From a gamma proteobacterium endosymbiont of Lamellibrachia anaximandri (GTDB lineage: Bacteria > Pseudomonadota > Gammaproteobacteria > Chromatiales > Chromatiaceae): a stretch of 53,385 bases of DNA. Under the pieces are notes generated by a model. It saw only the letters and a list, made by a program, of their open reading frames with translations. It had not been told where the DNA came from and searched no databases. Each line of letters opens with the position of its first letter. The stretch's first letter is position 1. The position numbers and the translations under genes are program-made. This document shows, in pieces, positions 8,988 through 17,667 of this stretch. The stretch spans positions 1 to 53,385 of the forward strand of contig JAESPE010000010.1 in assembly GCA_016756835.1 (NCBI GenBank), written 5' to 3'.

Positions 8988-10013
8988 ATGAACAGTAATA
9001 GAATCATGCGATGGATACTGACCGGGCTCCTGTTGGCAGCAGTCAGCACAACCGCACTTGCGAGTACGCTCGAAACCGTCAAAAAACACGGAACACTACG
9101 CTGCGGTGTCAACACCGGCTTGCCTGGATTTGCCCTGAAGAGTAGTGCAGGTCGCTGGGAAGGCATGGAGGCCGATTTCTGTCGCGCAGTGGCAGCTGCG
9201 GTCTTCGGCGATACCGAAAAAGTTGAATTCATTCCCCACTCAACCAAAACACGTCTGCAGGCATTGCAAAACGGCAGCATCGATCTACTGGCGCACAACG
9301 TCACCTGGACCATGAGCCGTGATCTCGGCACGGGTCTCGACTTTGCCGGCATCTACTATTTTGATGGTCAGGGTTTCATGGTTCGCAAGGATATGAAGGT
9401 ACGCAGCGCCCTCGCCCTGAATGGAAGCAGTATCTGCGTCATCGGCGGCACCACAAGTGAAGCCAACGTAAAAGAGTATTTCATCAGGCATCAGATGAAA
9501 CTTCGTCTGGTGAGCTCTGATACCTCAGTGGATGCACTGAAGAATTTTGAGCAAGGCACATGCGAGGTCCTCACCAGCGATCTGTCACAGCTCTATGCCC
9601 TGCGCACCCGCACAAAAAAACCCGGCGATTATAAGGTGCTGCCGGAGCCCATCTCCAAGGAGCCACTCGGCCCGGTGGTGCGTGAAGGTGACGATAACTG
9701 GCGCGACATCGTCCAATGGACGCTGTTTACCCTGATCAACGCCGAGGAGATGGGGGTCAGCTCCAACAACGTCGACCGCATTCTGGAGATCGCGCACACC
9801 CCCGAGGTTCTGCGTCTGCTGGGCAAGACGGGCGCTTCCGGCAAGTCTCTAGGTCTGGAAAACGACTGGTCCTATCAAATCATCCGCAAGGTCGGAAATT
9901 ACGGTGAGGTTTTCGAGCGCAATCTGGGAAAACAGACTCCGCTTAAAATGAAACGTGGTTTCAATTCAACCTGGCAAAATGGCGGCCTGCTCTACGCGCC
10001 TCCCGTGCGGTAA
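8988..10013 (+). CDS. Periplasmic amino-acid-binding protein of ABC type (AapJ/BztA family)
   Basis: Solute-binding protein of 341 residues with a clear signal peptide (about residues 1-25, cleavage after ALA) and a family 3 amino-acid-binding fold. It has LRCGVNTGLPGFA, the WEGMEADFCRAVAAAVFGD segment, the ligand-site region DLLAHNVTWTMSRD, and the C-terminal part typical of AapJ-like general amino-acid receptors (VGNYGEVFERNLG). The permease (AapQ/M) and ATPase (AapP) genes that normally follow are absent. Instead the stop is 18 bases from riboflavin synthase, so the two may be co-transcribed. It could be an orphan receptor using a distant permease. The ligand is not predictable from the sequence. 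Confidence 0.85.
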   Translation: MNSNRIMRWILTGLLLAAVSTTALASTLETVKKHGTLRCGVNTGLPGFALKSSAGRWEGMEADFCRAVAAAVFGDTEKVEFIPHSTKTRLQALQNGSIDLLAHNVTWTMSRDLGTGLDFAGIYYFDGQGFMVRKDMKVRSALALNGSSICVIGGTTSEANVKEYFIRHQMKLRLVSSDTSVDALKNFEQGTCEVLTSDLSQLYALRTRTKKPGDYKVLPEPISKEPLGPVVREGDDNWRDIVQWTLFTLINAEEMGVSSNNVDRILEIAHTPEVLRLLGKTGASGKSLGLENDWSYQIIRKVGNYGEVFERNLGKQTPLKMKRGFNSTWQNGGLLYAPPVR

Positions 10014-10031
10014 TTAATCAGGAGGCCAGCA

Positions 10032-10649
10032 ATGTTCACGGGTATCGTTCAGGGGACAGCAGAGGTCGTCGAGATCATCGAAAAAAGTGACTTTCGCACC
10101 CACAAGGTCCTTCTGCCTGGCAAACTTCTGGATGGGCTGGAACCCGGCGCCTCCGTAGCTCACAACGGTTGTTGTCTGACGGTTACAGGAATCGAGGATG
10201 ATCTGGTCAGTTTCGACCTGATGCAGGAGACCCTGCGGGTTACCAATCTCGGCGAGGTGAAAACCGGCGACCGGGTGAATGTGGAACGGGCCGCCCGCTT
10301 CGGGGATGAGATCGGCGGCCATCAAATGTCCGGCCATATCCTCTGCACAGCGATTGTGGTCAATGTAGTCGCAACAGAAAACAATCATCAGGTTCGTTTC
10401 AGACTGCCAGATGAGTGGAGGAAATACCTCTTTACCAAGGGATACATCGGCATCGACGGTATCAGCCTGACCATCGGTGAGGTATCCGACAACGAATTCG
10501 AGGTCAACCTGATCCCCGAAACCCTGGCTCGCACCAACATCGGCAGTCGCAAACCCGGGGACCGGATCAACATCGAGATCGATCCGCAAACCCAAGCTAT
10601 CGTTGATACCGTGGAACGGGTTATGGCAAAAGCATCCTCTCCTTCCTAA
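10032..10649 (+). CDS. ribC: Riboflavin synthase (alpha chain, Escherichia type)
   Basis: Last enzyme of riboflavin biosynthesis, dismutating two 6,7-dimethyl-8-ribityllumazine molecules to riboflavin. The 205-residue cytosolic protein has the two internally repeated lumazine-binding halves: [12 protein letters not shown] with [10 protein letters not shown] and ETLRVTNLG, then [17 protein letters not shown] with [11 protein letters not shown]. The wording is very close to the E. coli enzyme, including GGHQMSGHI in place of the VDG form seen in many other bacteria. A strong ribosome site (AGGAGG) lies 7 bases before ATG. The gene is called ribC in E. coli and ribE in other systems. No other rib gene is adjacent, and I see no FMN riboswitch upstream. 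Confidence 0.93.
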   Translation: MFTGIVQGTAEVVEIIEKSDFRTHKVLLPGKLLDGLEPGASVAHNGCCLTVTGIEDDLVSFDLMQETLRVTNLGEVKTGDRVNVERAARFGDEIGGHQMSGHILCTAIVVNVVATENNHQVRFRLPDEWRKYLFTKGYIGIDGISLTIGEVSDNEFEVNLIPETLARTNIGSRKPGDRINIEIDPQTQAIVDTVERVMAKASSPS

Positions 10650-10850
10650 CCCGGTTGTTTTTGAGGAAGCAGATTCCGGGAAGAGGAAACGATTGTAAAA
10701 TCACGCACGAATAATCATCCAAAATACCGCTCCAGCCTCACTTGGCCCTGTTCATTCATCGAATTGTGACGCAAAATATTGCCTATCTGAAACGACGGGT
10801 AATCTCCGCAACCAAGTCGTCTTCGTCTTCGATTCCAGATAAGTACTTTG

Positions 10851-12053
10851 ATGCAGGCAAGTGAAACAACCATAGAGGCTCCACCCGTTCGCGTTGCAGC
10901 CTTAGGCGTCGACGATCGCATAAGGAACAGCCTGCGCCTATTTTTCCACGAATCCTGCAAGGATCGATTTCAACTGGTGGAAGAGGAGGCAGCAGACGCC
11001 GTCATCATCGATCTCGACCATAAAAAAGGGATAAGACTGGCACAGGAGCAGCAACAACTTCATCCATCCACACCGGTCATAGTGATCTCCCAGAAACCAC
11101 GGGAGACAGGCAGCCTCATAAGCCTGCTCAAACCTCTGAAAAAACGCAGTCTTGCGAAAGCACTGTTACGGGCTGAAGCCCAAGCGAAAGACCCGCATAA
11201 TTCCTCATCAACCCTGCCCAGCCTGCAAATTGCATCAGCGCCTGTCGCGTCTGCTGAAGAGAGTGGTGACGATGTCGTCATGGAGGGAGTGCCTCCCACC
11301 AGCGCAGGCTATCAGATCGCCCGCCACCTTGCGGACAAGGATCTCCAGGCATTTCTGGGATCAACCCCGGATATCGATACGAGTAGTGCCCAGCAACAGG
11401 CCAATATCCGCTACGATCCGGATAGTTTTCTCCAGGGAAAACTACGCCAAATCACTGCCATGATGAAACAAAAGGGGCAGGCAGTGCGACTGCAGTTTTC
11501 CAATGAACAATTCATTATCCTCTATCCCGACGAAGAGATGGCTCAGATTAATATGAGCGAATCCAGGTTAGGGGCTCTCTCCGCTGCCCCCATATCACCA
11601 GATGGTCTCTCATTCACTTTTTGCGATGATCTCTTCTCACCGGATGATGGGGCTGCGGGTTCATTTATGCGCCTCGATGCGCTCATGTGGAAAACAGCAC
11701 TTTGGGCCTCGCAGGGCCGTATCCCCTACGAAACCGATCTCCATAAATCGGTTGCCCTGGATCGCTGGCCAAACCTGACGCGTCTGTTGTTATTACCCAA
11801 CACCCTTGAGATTGCCGCACTCTGGGCAGAACAACCTCACTCGCTCATCGAAACGGCTGCAAAGCTAAAAATTCCGCAGCGCTATGTTTTCGGCTTCTAC
11901 AGCGCAGTTTTTGCCTTGGGGCTGGCTAATACAGGAGAGACGATGAAGACCCTCGACTATATCCCGATTGCTGCCGATGTAGGGGAAAAACAGCCAACCT
12001 CTGCCAGTTGGTTCAGCAACTGGATACCATTTTTCCGCAGTAAAAACAGATGA
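10851..12053 (+). CDS. Receiver-like regulator paired with a small GTPase; function unknown
   Basis: A 400-residue soluble protein, not assigned to a named family. Residues ~13-105 look like a receiver fold: acidic pair in ALGVDDR, candidate phospho-acceptor in AVIIDLD, Ser in VIVISQKP and Lys in LLKPLKKR. A low-complexity linker (~110-150) follows, then a mixed domain (~190-290) and a C-terminal helical part (~300-365, NLTRLLLLPNTLEIAALWA then AAKLKIPQRYVFGFYSA) that reads like a winged-helix or PATAN-tail module. The protein ends in a Trp/Phe-rich basic tail. Its stop overlaps the GTPase start (ATGA), so the products are made together and probably act together. ATG 10851 is preferred over the TTG three bases earlier; no good ribosome site is visible. 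Confidence 0.7.
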   Translation: MQASETTIEAPPVRVAALGVDDRIRNSLRLFFHESCKDRFQLVEEEAADAVIIDLDHKKGIRLAQEQQQLHPSTPVIVISQKPRETGSLISLLKPLKKRSLAKALLRAEAQAKDPHNSSSTLPSLQIASAPVASAEESGDDVVMEGVPPTSAGYQIARHLADKDLQAFLGSTPDIDTSSAQQQANIRYDPDSFLQGKLRQITAMMKQKGQAVRLQFSNEQFIILYPDEEMAQINMSESRLGALSAAPISPDGLSFTFCDDLFSPDDGAAGSFMRLDALMWKTALWASQGRIPYETDLHKSVALDRWPNLTRLLLLPNTLEIAALWAEQPHSLIETAAKLKIPQRYVFGFYSAVFALGLANTGETMKTLDYIPIAADVGEKQPTSASWFSNWIPFFRSKNR

Positions 12054-12589
12054 AAAAAGACCTCAAAATAATCTTTACCGGGCCGGTGGGGGCAGGCAAA
12101 ACCACTGCGATCAACGCCATCAGTGATACTGATACCGTTTCCACCAATGAATCCTCCACGGACGAACTCCGCTATCGTAAAAACACTACCACAGTCGCAA
12201 TGGATTACGGCATCATCAACATGGTGGACAGCAAGCGGGTGCATCTCTACGGGACACCCGGTCAAGAACGTTTCGACTTCATGTGGGACATCCTGATTCA
12301 GGGTGGCATGGGTCTGGTCCTGCTGGTGGACAATGCCCGCCCCGACCCTCTGGAAGACACGCAGTTTTTTCTGCAGCGATTCGGAGACTTCATCCAACGC
12401 ACCCGGGTCGCTATCGGTGTTACCCGGATGGATATCTCCAGTACACCCAGACTGAACGAATACCAGACATTGTTGGATGAGCAGACGCGAAATATCCCAC
12501 TTTTCGAAGTGGATGCCAGGGTCAGGCAGGACGTATCCATCCTGGTGCAGTCGTTGCTTCATTCTCTGGATCATCAGAAGCGCGAATAA
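12050..12589 (+). CDS. MglA/Arf-like small GTPase
   Basis: Ras-superfamily GTPase of 179 residues of the prokaryotic MglA/Arf-like kind. Motifs seen: P-loop GPVGAGKTT at 11-19, a switch I threonine run KNTTTVAMDYG at about 45-55, G3 in the form YGTPGQERF at 67-75 (Thr-Pro where Ras has Asp-Thr, as in many MglA-like proteins), and G4 as VTRMD at 124-128 instead of NKxD. Known relatives control cell polarity and motility with a roadblock-domain GAP (MglB). No roadblock gene is here, and the partner encoded in the same transcript is a receiver-like protein. I infer a phosphorylation-linked switch, possibly for pili or polarity. Confidence 0.85.
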   Translation: MKKDLKIIFTGPVGAGKTTAINAISDTDTVSTNESSTDELRYRKNTTTVAMDYGIINMVDSKRVHLYGTPGQERFDFMWDILIQGGMGLVLLVDNARPDPLEDTQFFLQRFGDFIQRTRVAIGVTRMDISSTPRLNEYQTLLDEQTRNIPLFEVDARVRQDVSILVQSLLHSLDHQKRE

Positions 12590-12594
12590 CCAGA

Positions 12595-12690
12595 GTATAG
12601 GCCAGCTCAAGCGCAGCGGAACCGGCAGCCCAGCAATGCCTTCGTCACTCCAGAAATGCCCGATCCGCTACGCTTGATCAGGCCTACGCC
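12595..12690. repeat. REP-like inverted pair, family A copy 2
   Basis: Begins six bases after the GTPase stop. The left arm is the AACC subtype (CAAGCGCAGCGGAACCGG). The right arm, read on the minus strand, is GTAGGCC then TGATCAAGCGTAGCGGATC. Compared with the copies at 6066 and 25351, the two subtypes are in the opposite order, so the whole asymmetric element is inverted here. Confidence 0.75.
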
Positions 12691-12885
12691 TCCATTCATT
12701 GATTACCATATTAGAAAATATCGATGACTTTTGCGCCGTCTCGTGCTATTTTCCCGCATCGGTTTTAAGGTCAGATTCATCGCGTATCGGCACCCGTCAG
12801 CGCGCACTTTGTCAGACCAAGAGGCACACCGGTTTCCAGGGAAGCCCGGCGTGCCTGATATTTTCACCTTCCTGATTGGGTCGTG
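12691..12885 (+). other. Non-coding leader of the DAB operon
   Basis: No convincing gene in these ~195 bases. The first part is AT-richer than the surroundings. The stretch must hold the promoter of the carbon-accumulation operon if the repeat at 12595 separates it from the GTPase gene, but I cannot point to a clear -35/-10 pair or a regulator site. Confidence 0.4.
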
Positions 12886-14352
12886 ATGGGTTCGCTCACT
12901 CAACTACTGATTACACCTGTCGCCACAGCAGCGCTTATCGCCCTGCTTCCTGGACAGAATCAACGTCTGATCCGGGGAGTCGCCCTCTTCGGTTCAGCCA
13001 TCACCTTGCTGCTCTCCTGGCGCTTATTCGCCGGCTTTGATAACTCCCTTGCAGATCTGCAATTCATGGAGGTTGTGCCCTGGAACCCGCGCCTCGGCAC
13101 CTCTTATGCCGTCGGCATCGACGGTATCTCCCTCTCCATGATCCTGCTGGCAACCCTGCTCAGCCTGGTCGCCCTGGCCGCTTCGGCCAGCATCACCAAG
13201 CAGGTGAAAGGCTACTACATACTGGTGTTGGTGCTGGAATCCGCCATGCTCGGGGTATTCATGGCCCAGGACTGGTCGCTATTCTATGTCTTCTGGGAGC
13301 TGACCCTGATCCCGCTCTTCTTCCTCATCGATCGCTGGGGAGGCAAAAATCGTCAGGGGGCGGCACTCAATTTCGTGCTCTACACCATGGGCGGGTCGGT
13401 CTTTATGCTGCTTAGCCTGCTGGTGCTTTTCGACACCCTGCCGGGCCACTCCTTTGCCATGGATCAGATGCGCGCCGGCGCGCACCTGATTTCCGAACAG
13501 AAACAGGTCCTGATCTTTTTGGGTTTTCTCATCGGTTTCGGGGTCAAGATGCCGATCTTCCCGATCCACGGCTGGCTGCCGCTGGCCCACGTCGAGGCAC
13601 CGAGTCCTATCAGCATCCTGCTCTCCGGCATCCTGTTGAAAATGGGGTCCTACGGCCTGATCCGTGCCGCACAGACCCTGCCTGATGCCGTCATCTCCCT
13701 GCAGGGGGTACTGGTTGCCATCGCGTTGGTAAGTCTGGTCTACGGTGGTCTGTTGGCCTGGCGGCAATGGGATTTGAAACGGATGATAGCCTACTCTTCG
13801 GTCAGCCACATGGGTGTGGTATTGCTGGGCATCGCGACCCTCAATTTTGCCGGTCTGACCGGAGCGGTCATGCAGATGATGGCACATGGATTGGTGGCCG
13901 GCGCTATGTTCCTGCTGATCGGGCTGCTCTATGAACGCACCCACACGCGCAACATCAACGACTACAGCTCTCTGCTGCGGGTAGCACCACGCTTTGCCTT
14001 CTTCACAACGATTGCATTTATCGGCGCCGTTGGCCTGCCCGGCACTTTTGGTTTTATCGCCGAACTACACGTCCTGATTGGCGGTTTCGAACGTTGGGGC
14101 TGGCTGGTGGTACTGCTGACACTGGGCGTATTGATCAGCGCTGCCTATGCGATACGCACTATCGGCCGTCTCTTCACCGGGCCTGTTCGGAAGGAGATGC
14201 AGGATATCGCTGACCTGCGGCCCAGCGAGATGGCGGCCGCCATCGTGTTGACTGGCGGCATTGTGTTATTGGGCGTCTTCCCGGCTCCGGCACTAGAGCT
14301 TGTGTCCGCCTCCATCACCCAGTTGAGCGCCACCTTCGCGGCCCATCTGTAA
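12886..14352 (+). CDS. NuoM-type ion-translocating membrane subunit, first gene of the DAB operon
   Basis: Antiporter-like subunit of 488 residues with about 14 membrane helices, closest in motifs to NuoM/NdhD of complex I. It keeps the key channel residues: Glu138 in FYVFWELTLIPLFFL, Lys221 in GVKMPIFPIHGWLPLAH and Lys252 in LLKMGSYGLIR. The 31-residue Lys-Lys spacing equals that of NuoM, and a Glu is present in LPGTFGFIAELH. It therefore looks competent for proton movement. It lies 18 bases upstream of dabA and is not part of a nuo operon, as no hydrophilic complex I subunit is present. The role is inferred as an ion-driven module of the bicarbonate/CO2 system. ATG 12886 is preferred over the overlapping GTG at 12883. 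Confidence 0.82.
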   Translation: MGSLTQLLITPVATAALIALLPGQNQRLIRGVALFGSAITLLLSWRLFAGFDNSLADLQFMEVVPWNPRLGTSYAVGIDGISLSMILLATLLSLVALAASASITKQVKGYYILVLVLESAMLGVFMAQDWSLFYVFWELTLIPLFFLIDRWGGKNRQGAALNFVLYTMGGSVFMLLSLLVLFDTLPGHSFAMDQMRAGAHLISEQKQVLIFLGFLIGFGVKMPIFPIHGWLPLAHVEAPSPISILLSGILLKMGSYGLIRAAQTLPDAVISLQGVLVAIALVSLVYGGLLAWRQWDLKRMIAYSSVSHMGVVLLGIATLNFAGLTGAVMQMMAHGLVAGAMFLLIGLLYERTHTRNINDYSSLLRVAPRFAFFTTIAFIGAVGLPGTFGFIAELHVLIGGFERWGWLVVLLTLGVLISAAYAIRTIGRLFTGPVRKEMQDIADLRPSEMAAAIVLTGGIVLLGVFPAPALELVSASITQLSATFAAHL

Positions 14353-14359
14353 TCAAGCG

Positions 14360-14373
14360 AGGAGAAAACTTTG
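14360..14373 (+). promoter_or_regulatory. Ribosome site fixing the TTG start of dabA
   Basis: AGGAG at 14360-14364 stands six bases before TTG at 14371. No ATG in this frame lies near the N-terminus upstream of the conserved DUF2309 motifs, so this site decides the start. Confidence 0.75.
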
Positions 14374-17300
14374 TCCGCCGCCAGCCATGAGACAGATTCC
14401 GCCGATATCCGCAGCCGCCTGCATCATGTTATCGAGCACTTCGAGCATGTACTGCCTGGACAGGCGCCTATCAAGGACTTCGTCCACCACAACACGCTGC
14501 ACGGCTTCCAGCATCTGGAATTCACCGAGGCACTGGCGGAGGCGGAGCGCATTACCGGTGCAAGGGGCTACCTGCCGGATGAGCGTTTCCGGGAGTTCTA
14601 CGCTGAGGGGCGCATCACCCTGGAAGATCTGCGGGGCGTCATTGATGAGACCCCAGCACTGGAACCCGGCAAGGTCCTGCTGGAGAATATCGACGGCGCA
14701 CTGACCTACCGTGATATCACCATTGCGGCTTTGCTCCACCCTCTGAAGACAGTCACTGCCTGTCAGTTCAACTGGCAGATCGAAGAGTTGGACCTCCTAC
14801 GCCGTTTTCAGTCCGACGTCGACAAAAACACTCGCCAACATTTTCTCGAAGCTGCCGCCGAGCAGGGTCTGAGCGACGAAAAGGCTGCCATCTCCGATCT
14901 CTGGGCCACCTGCCTCGAAACCCTCGGTCTGGAGGAGTTCCACATGCACCCGGAGGAGCTGATTGACCTCTCTCCGGAGCAGGCGGAGCGCATGCTGCAC
15001 ACCCTGACCATTGAGGACGACAGCTTCAGCAGCGTTCACTACCGAGTGCGAAAAGAGTCCGCCAAGCAACTCGACCAAACGCTGTCGCGGGTCGGACCGG
15101 AAATCACCCTGCGTGGCCTGTTGCTTGAAGTGACCGGCAAGGATCTGCTTGATGAGATCCGTCCACTGCTCATCCGTTTCATCGCCAGTTTTCTCGACCA
15201 AGGCCAGGCGGCTTGGCAATTCCCCGAGCGCGATACAGGCTTTTACACCACTTGGCGCCGCAGCGTCGCCGTCTCCCTGACCAGTTTCTTCAATGAGATG
15301 CCGGAGTGGCAGGACGAGATCGCAGTGCTCGACGAAGACCCGATGGAGGCCGTGATCTCCGAACTGCAGCGCATGGGGCTGCCCAAGGAACGTTGGGAAA
15401 CCTATCTGGAAAGACTCGCTCTGGAACTGCCCGGCTGGTCCGGCATGTTTCTCTATCGCCACAATCACCCCGGCTACGAAGGCTCTCACGATGTCTCCGT
15501 GGAGATGCTGGATTACCTCGCGGTACGTTTGGTGATGGAACGCCTTTTCGCCCAGCGGCTATGCGATCAACAGTGGCAGATTGCGCCCAACCTGGACATG
15601 CTGCGCTGGTACTTCCGAAGACGCCGCTCCGAGTTCATGGTGCGTCACAGTCTGCACAACAACCGACTGCCGGAGTATCTCGTCAGCCGTGCACAACAGC
15701 TTGAACTGCAGACACCCACACCCAGCGATGACTATCCCCAGTGGCGTCAGCTGGCTGATATGATCTGGACATGGCGTCAAAGCCCCGCCTCCGACCGCCC
15801 AAGCGGATATTCGGTCTACGGCAGTGGCTGGCGGCTCTTTCGTCTGAGCCAGCATCTGGGACTTATCGGACAGGATATTGCTAACCTCGGCAAAGAGGGT
15901 GTAAAACAACTCTTCGATTGCCTGCAACGCCTCACCCCCGACACCCGAAGCTTCCTCTGGCTGCAGGCCTATGAGCGCAATTACCGCGAGCAGATCTTCA
16001 ATGCGGTCGTCAACAATGAGGGACGGGGCCGCTGGAAGAGTCGCGCAACCACACCCGCCGCGCAAATCGTCTGGTGCATGGACGATCGTGAAGAGGGCAT
16101 CCGTCGCCACCTGGAAGTCATCAATCCCGCCATTGAAACCTTCGGTGCGGCGGCCCACTACAACGTCCCGCACAACTGGCGGGGACTCACCGACGAAAAG
16201 ATTTCCGGGCTCTGTCCGGTGGTCATGGTGCCGGCACACGAGATCAGGGAAACAGTACACCCCGGCGCGGAAACCCAGGCAAATCAGCGCCATAAACGGC
16301 ACAAGAAACGGCTTTGGTTGAAAGATCTCCTACACCAGGAGACCCGCCGTAACCTGCTGGGTTCGACCGTACTGATCGCGCTGGCAGCCCCCGCCACCCT
16401 CGGGATTCTGGCAGCCAAGGTGTTGGCGCCGTTAAAGGTTGGCAAACTCTCTGCCAAACTGCGTGATACTTACGAAACCGCCGTGCAGACCGATATCGCC
16501 GTCACCGCAGCACCAGACGCGCCCGAAGGTACGATCGAACACAATCGCCTCGGTTTCTCGGATGAGGAACAGGCCGACCGTGTAGAGACATTTCTACAAA
16601 ACATCGGTCTGGTGGATGGTTTCTCACCACTGCCCATCATCATGGGCCACGGCTCCAGCAGCGAGAACAATCCGCACCGCGCCGCTTACGACTGCGGTGC
16701 CTGCAGCGGCCGTCACTCCGGTCCCAATGCGCGTATTCTTGCCGCCATCGCCAATCGCCCGGAGATCCGAGAGATCCTGTCTCAACGGGGGATCGATATC
16801 CCCAAGAACAGCTGGTTCATCGGCGCCTTCCACAACACCTGCGATGAGAGCTTCGACTGGCTCGATATGGACAAGGTGCCAAAGTCCCATCAGCAGATTC
16901 TCTCGGTTATCCAGAGAAATGTGGACGAAGCCAGCCGCCATTCGGCCCATGAGCGCTGCCGTAAATTTTTCTCCGCCCCAAAACATCCCGACCTGAAGCA
17001 GGCGCTTGCCCATATCCAGGGACGCGGTAACGACTTCAGCCAGGCACGTCCCGAGCTGGGCCATGCCACTAACGCCTGCGCCTTCATCGGCCGCCGCTCC
17101 ATTACCCAGGGCGCCTTCTTCGACCGCCGGGCCTTCCTTATCTCCTATGACCCCACCATTGATCCCAGTGGTGAGATCATCGAACGCCTGCTGTTGGCCA
17201 ATGGCCCGGTGGGCGCGGGAATCAGTCTGGAGTACTACTTCTCCACCGTAAACAACGACGAGTACGGCTGTGGTTCCAAGATAACCCACAACATCACCGG

Positions 17301-17667
17301 CCTCTTCGGCGTCATGGAGGGAACCAGCTCCGACCTGCGCACCGGCCTGCCACGGCAGATGATCGAAATCCACGAGGCGATGCGTCTGCAGGTCATCGTG
17401 GAGCAGAAGATCGACCTGCTGACTGAGATCTATATGCGACAACCTCCGCTACAGGAGTTGGTGGGTAAAGGTTGGTTGCTACTCAGCGCCAAAGATCCGG
17501 ACAGCGACCGAATCGATGTCTTCTATCCCGATCGAGGCTGGGTGCGCTGGGAGGGCCAAGTCAACGAACTGCCGACAGTAAAAGACTCCGCCGACTGGTA
17601 CACGGGGCACATGGAGCCTCTGACGCCAGTGTTGCTGGAACAACCCGGAGAGACCCGTCATGCCTGA
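14371..17667 (+). CDS. dabA: DabA-type inorganic carbon transporter subunit (DUF2309/UPF0753)
   Basis: Large cytoplasmic, membrane-associated subunit of a DAB system, which with a NuoL-like partner is thought to drive one-way CO2 hydration and trap bicarbonate for fixation. The DUF2309 signature VHHNTLHGFQHLEF is near the N-terminus. The beta-carbonic-anhydrase-like zinc site is complete: Cys569 and Asp571 in VWCMDDREEG, His760 in MGHGSSSENN, and Cys775 in YDCGACSGRH. The spacings Cys+2=Asp and His+15=Cys equal those I recall for the Halothiobacillus enzyme. At 1098 residues it belongs to the long form, against ~830 for Halothiobacillus DabA. Start is TTG with a good ribosome site. The stop overlaps the dabB start by 8 bases. 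The operon context supports the assignment strongly. Confidence 0.93.
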   Translation: MSAASHETDSADIRSRLHHVIEHFEHVLPGQAPIKDFVHHNTLHGFQHLEFTEALAEAERITGARGYLPDERFREFYAEGRITLEDLRGVIDETPALEPGKVLLENIDGALTYRDITIAALLHPLKTVTACQFNWQIEELDLLRRFQSDVDKNTRQHFLEAAAEQGLSDEKAAISDLWATCLETLGLEEFHMHPEELIDLSPEQAERMLHTLTIEDDSFSSVHYRVRKESAKQLDQTLSRVGPEITLRGLLLEVTGKDLLDEIRPLLIRFIASFLDQGQAAWQFPERDTGFYTTWRRSVAVSLTSFFNEMPEWQDEIAVLDEDPMEAVISELQRMGLPKERWETYLERLALELPGWSGMFLYRHNHPGYEGSHDVSVEMLDYLAVRLVMERLFAQRLCDQQWQIAPNLDMLRWYFRRRRSEFMVRHSLHNNRLPEYLVSRAQQLELQTPTPSDDYPQWRQLADMIWTWRQSPASDRPSGYSVYGSGWRLFRLSQHLGLIGQDIANLGKEGVKQLFDCLQRLTPDTRSFLWLQAYERNYREQIFNAVVNNEGRGRWKSRATTPAAQIVWCMDDREEGIRRHLEVINPAIETFGAAAHYNVPHNWRGLTDEKISGLCPVVMVPAHEIRETVHPGAETQANQRHKRHKKRLWLKDLLHQETRRNLLGSTVLIALAAPATLGILAAKVLAPLKVGKLSAKLRDTYETAVQTDIAVTAAPDAPEGTIEHNRLGFSDEEQADRVETFLQNIGLVDGFSPLPIIMGHGSSSENNPHRAAYDCGACSGRHSGPNARILAAIANRPEIREILSQRGIDIPKNSWFIGAFHNTCDESFDWLDMDKVPKSHQQILSVIQRNVDEASRHSAHERCRKFFSAPKHPDLKQALAHIQGRGNDFSQARPELGHATNACAFIGRRSITQGAFFDRRAFLISYDPTIDPSGEIIERLLLANGPVGAGISLEYYFSTVNNDEYGCGSKITHNITGLFGVMEGTSSDLRTGLPRQMIEIHEAMRLQVIVEQKIDLLTEIYMRQPPLQELVGKGWLLLSAKDPDSDRIDVFYPDRGWVRWEGQVNELPTVKDSADWYTGHMEPLTPVLLEQPGETRHA

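Noticed and set aside
10014-10031. FMN riboswitch before riboflavin synthase
   Set aside because: Only 18 bases separate it from the preceding gene, with just a ribosome site. There is no room for an aptamer.
16624-17442. 272-codon open frame on the minus strand inside dabA
   Set aside because: It lies wholly opposite a highly conserved gene, has no family features, and is the expected antisense shadow in GC-rich DNA. The same holds for 15559-16302 and 14797-15489.
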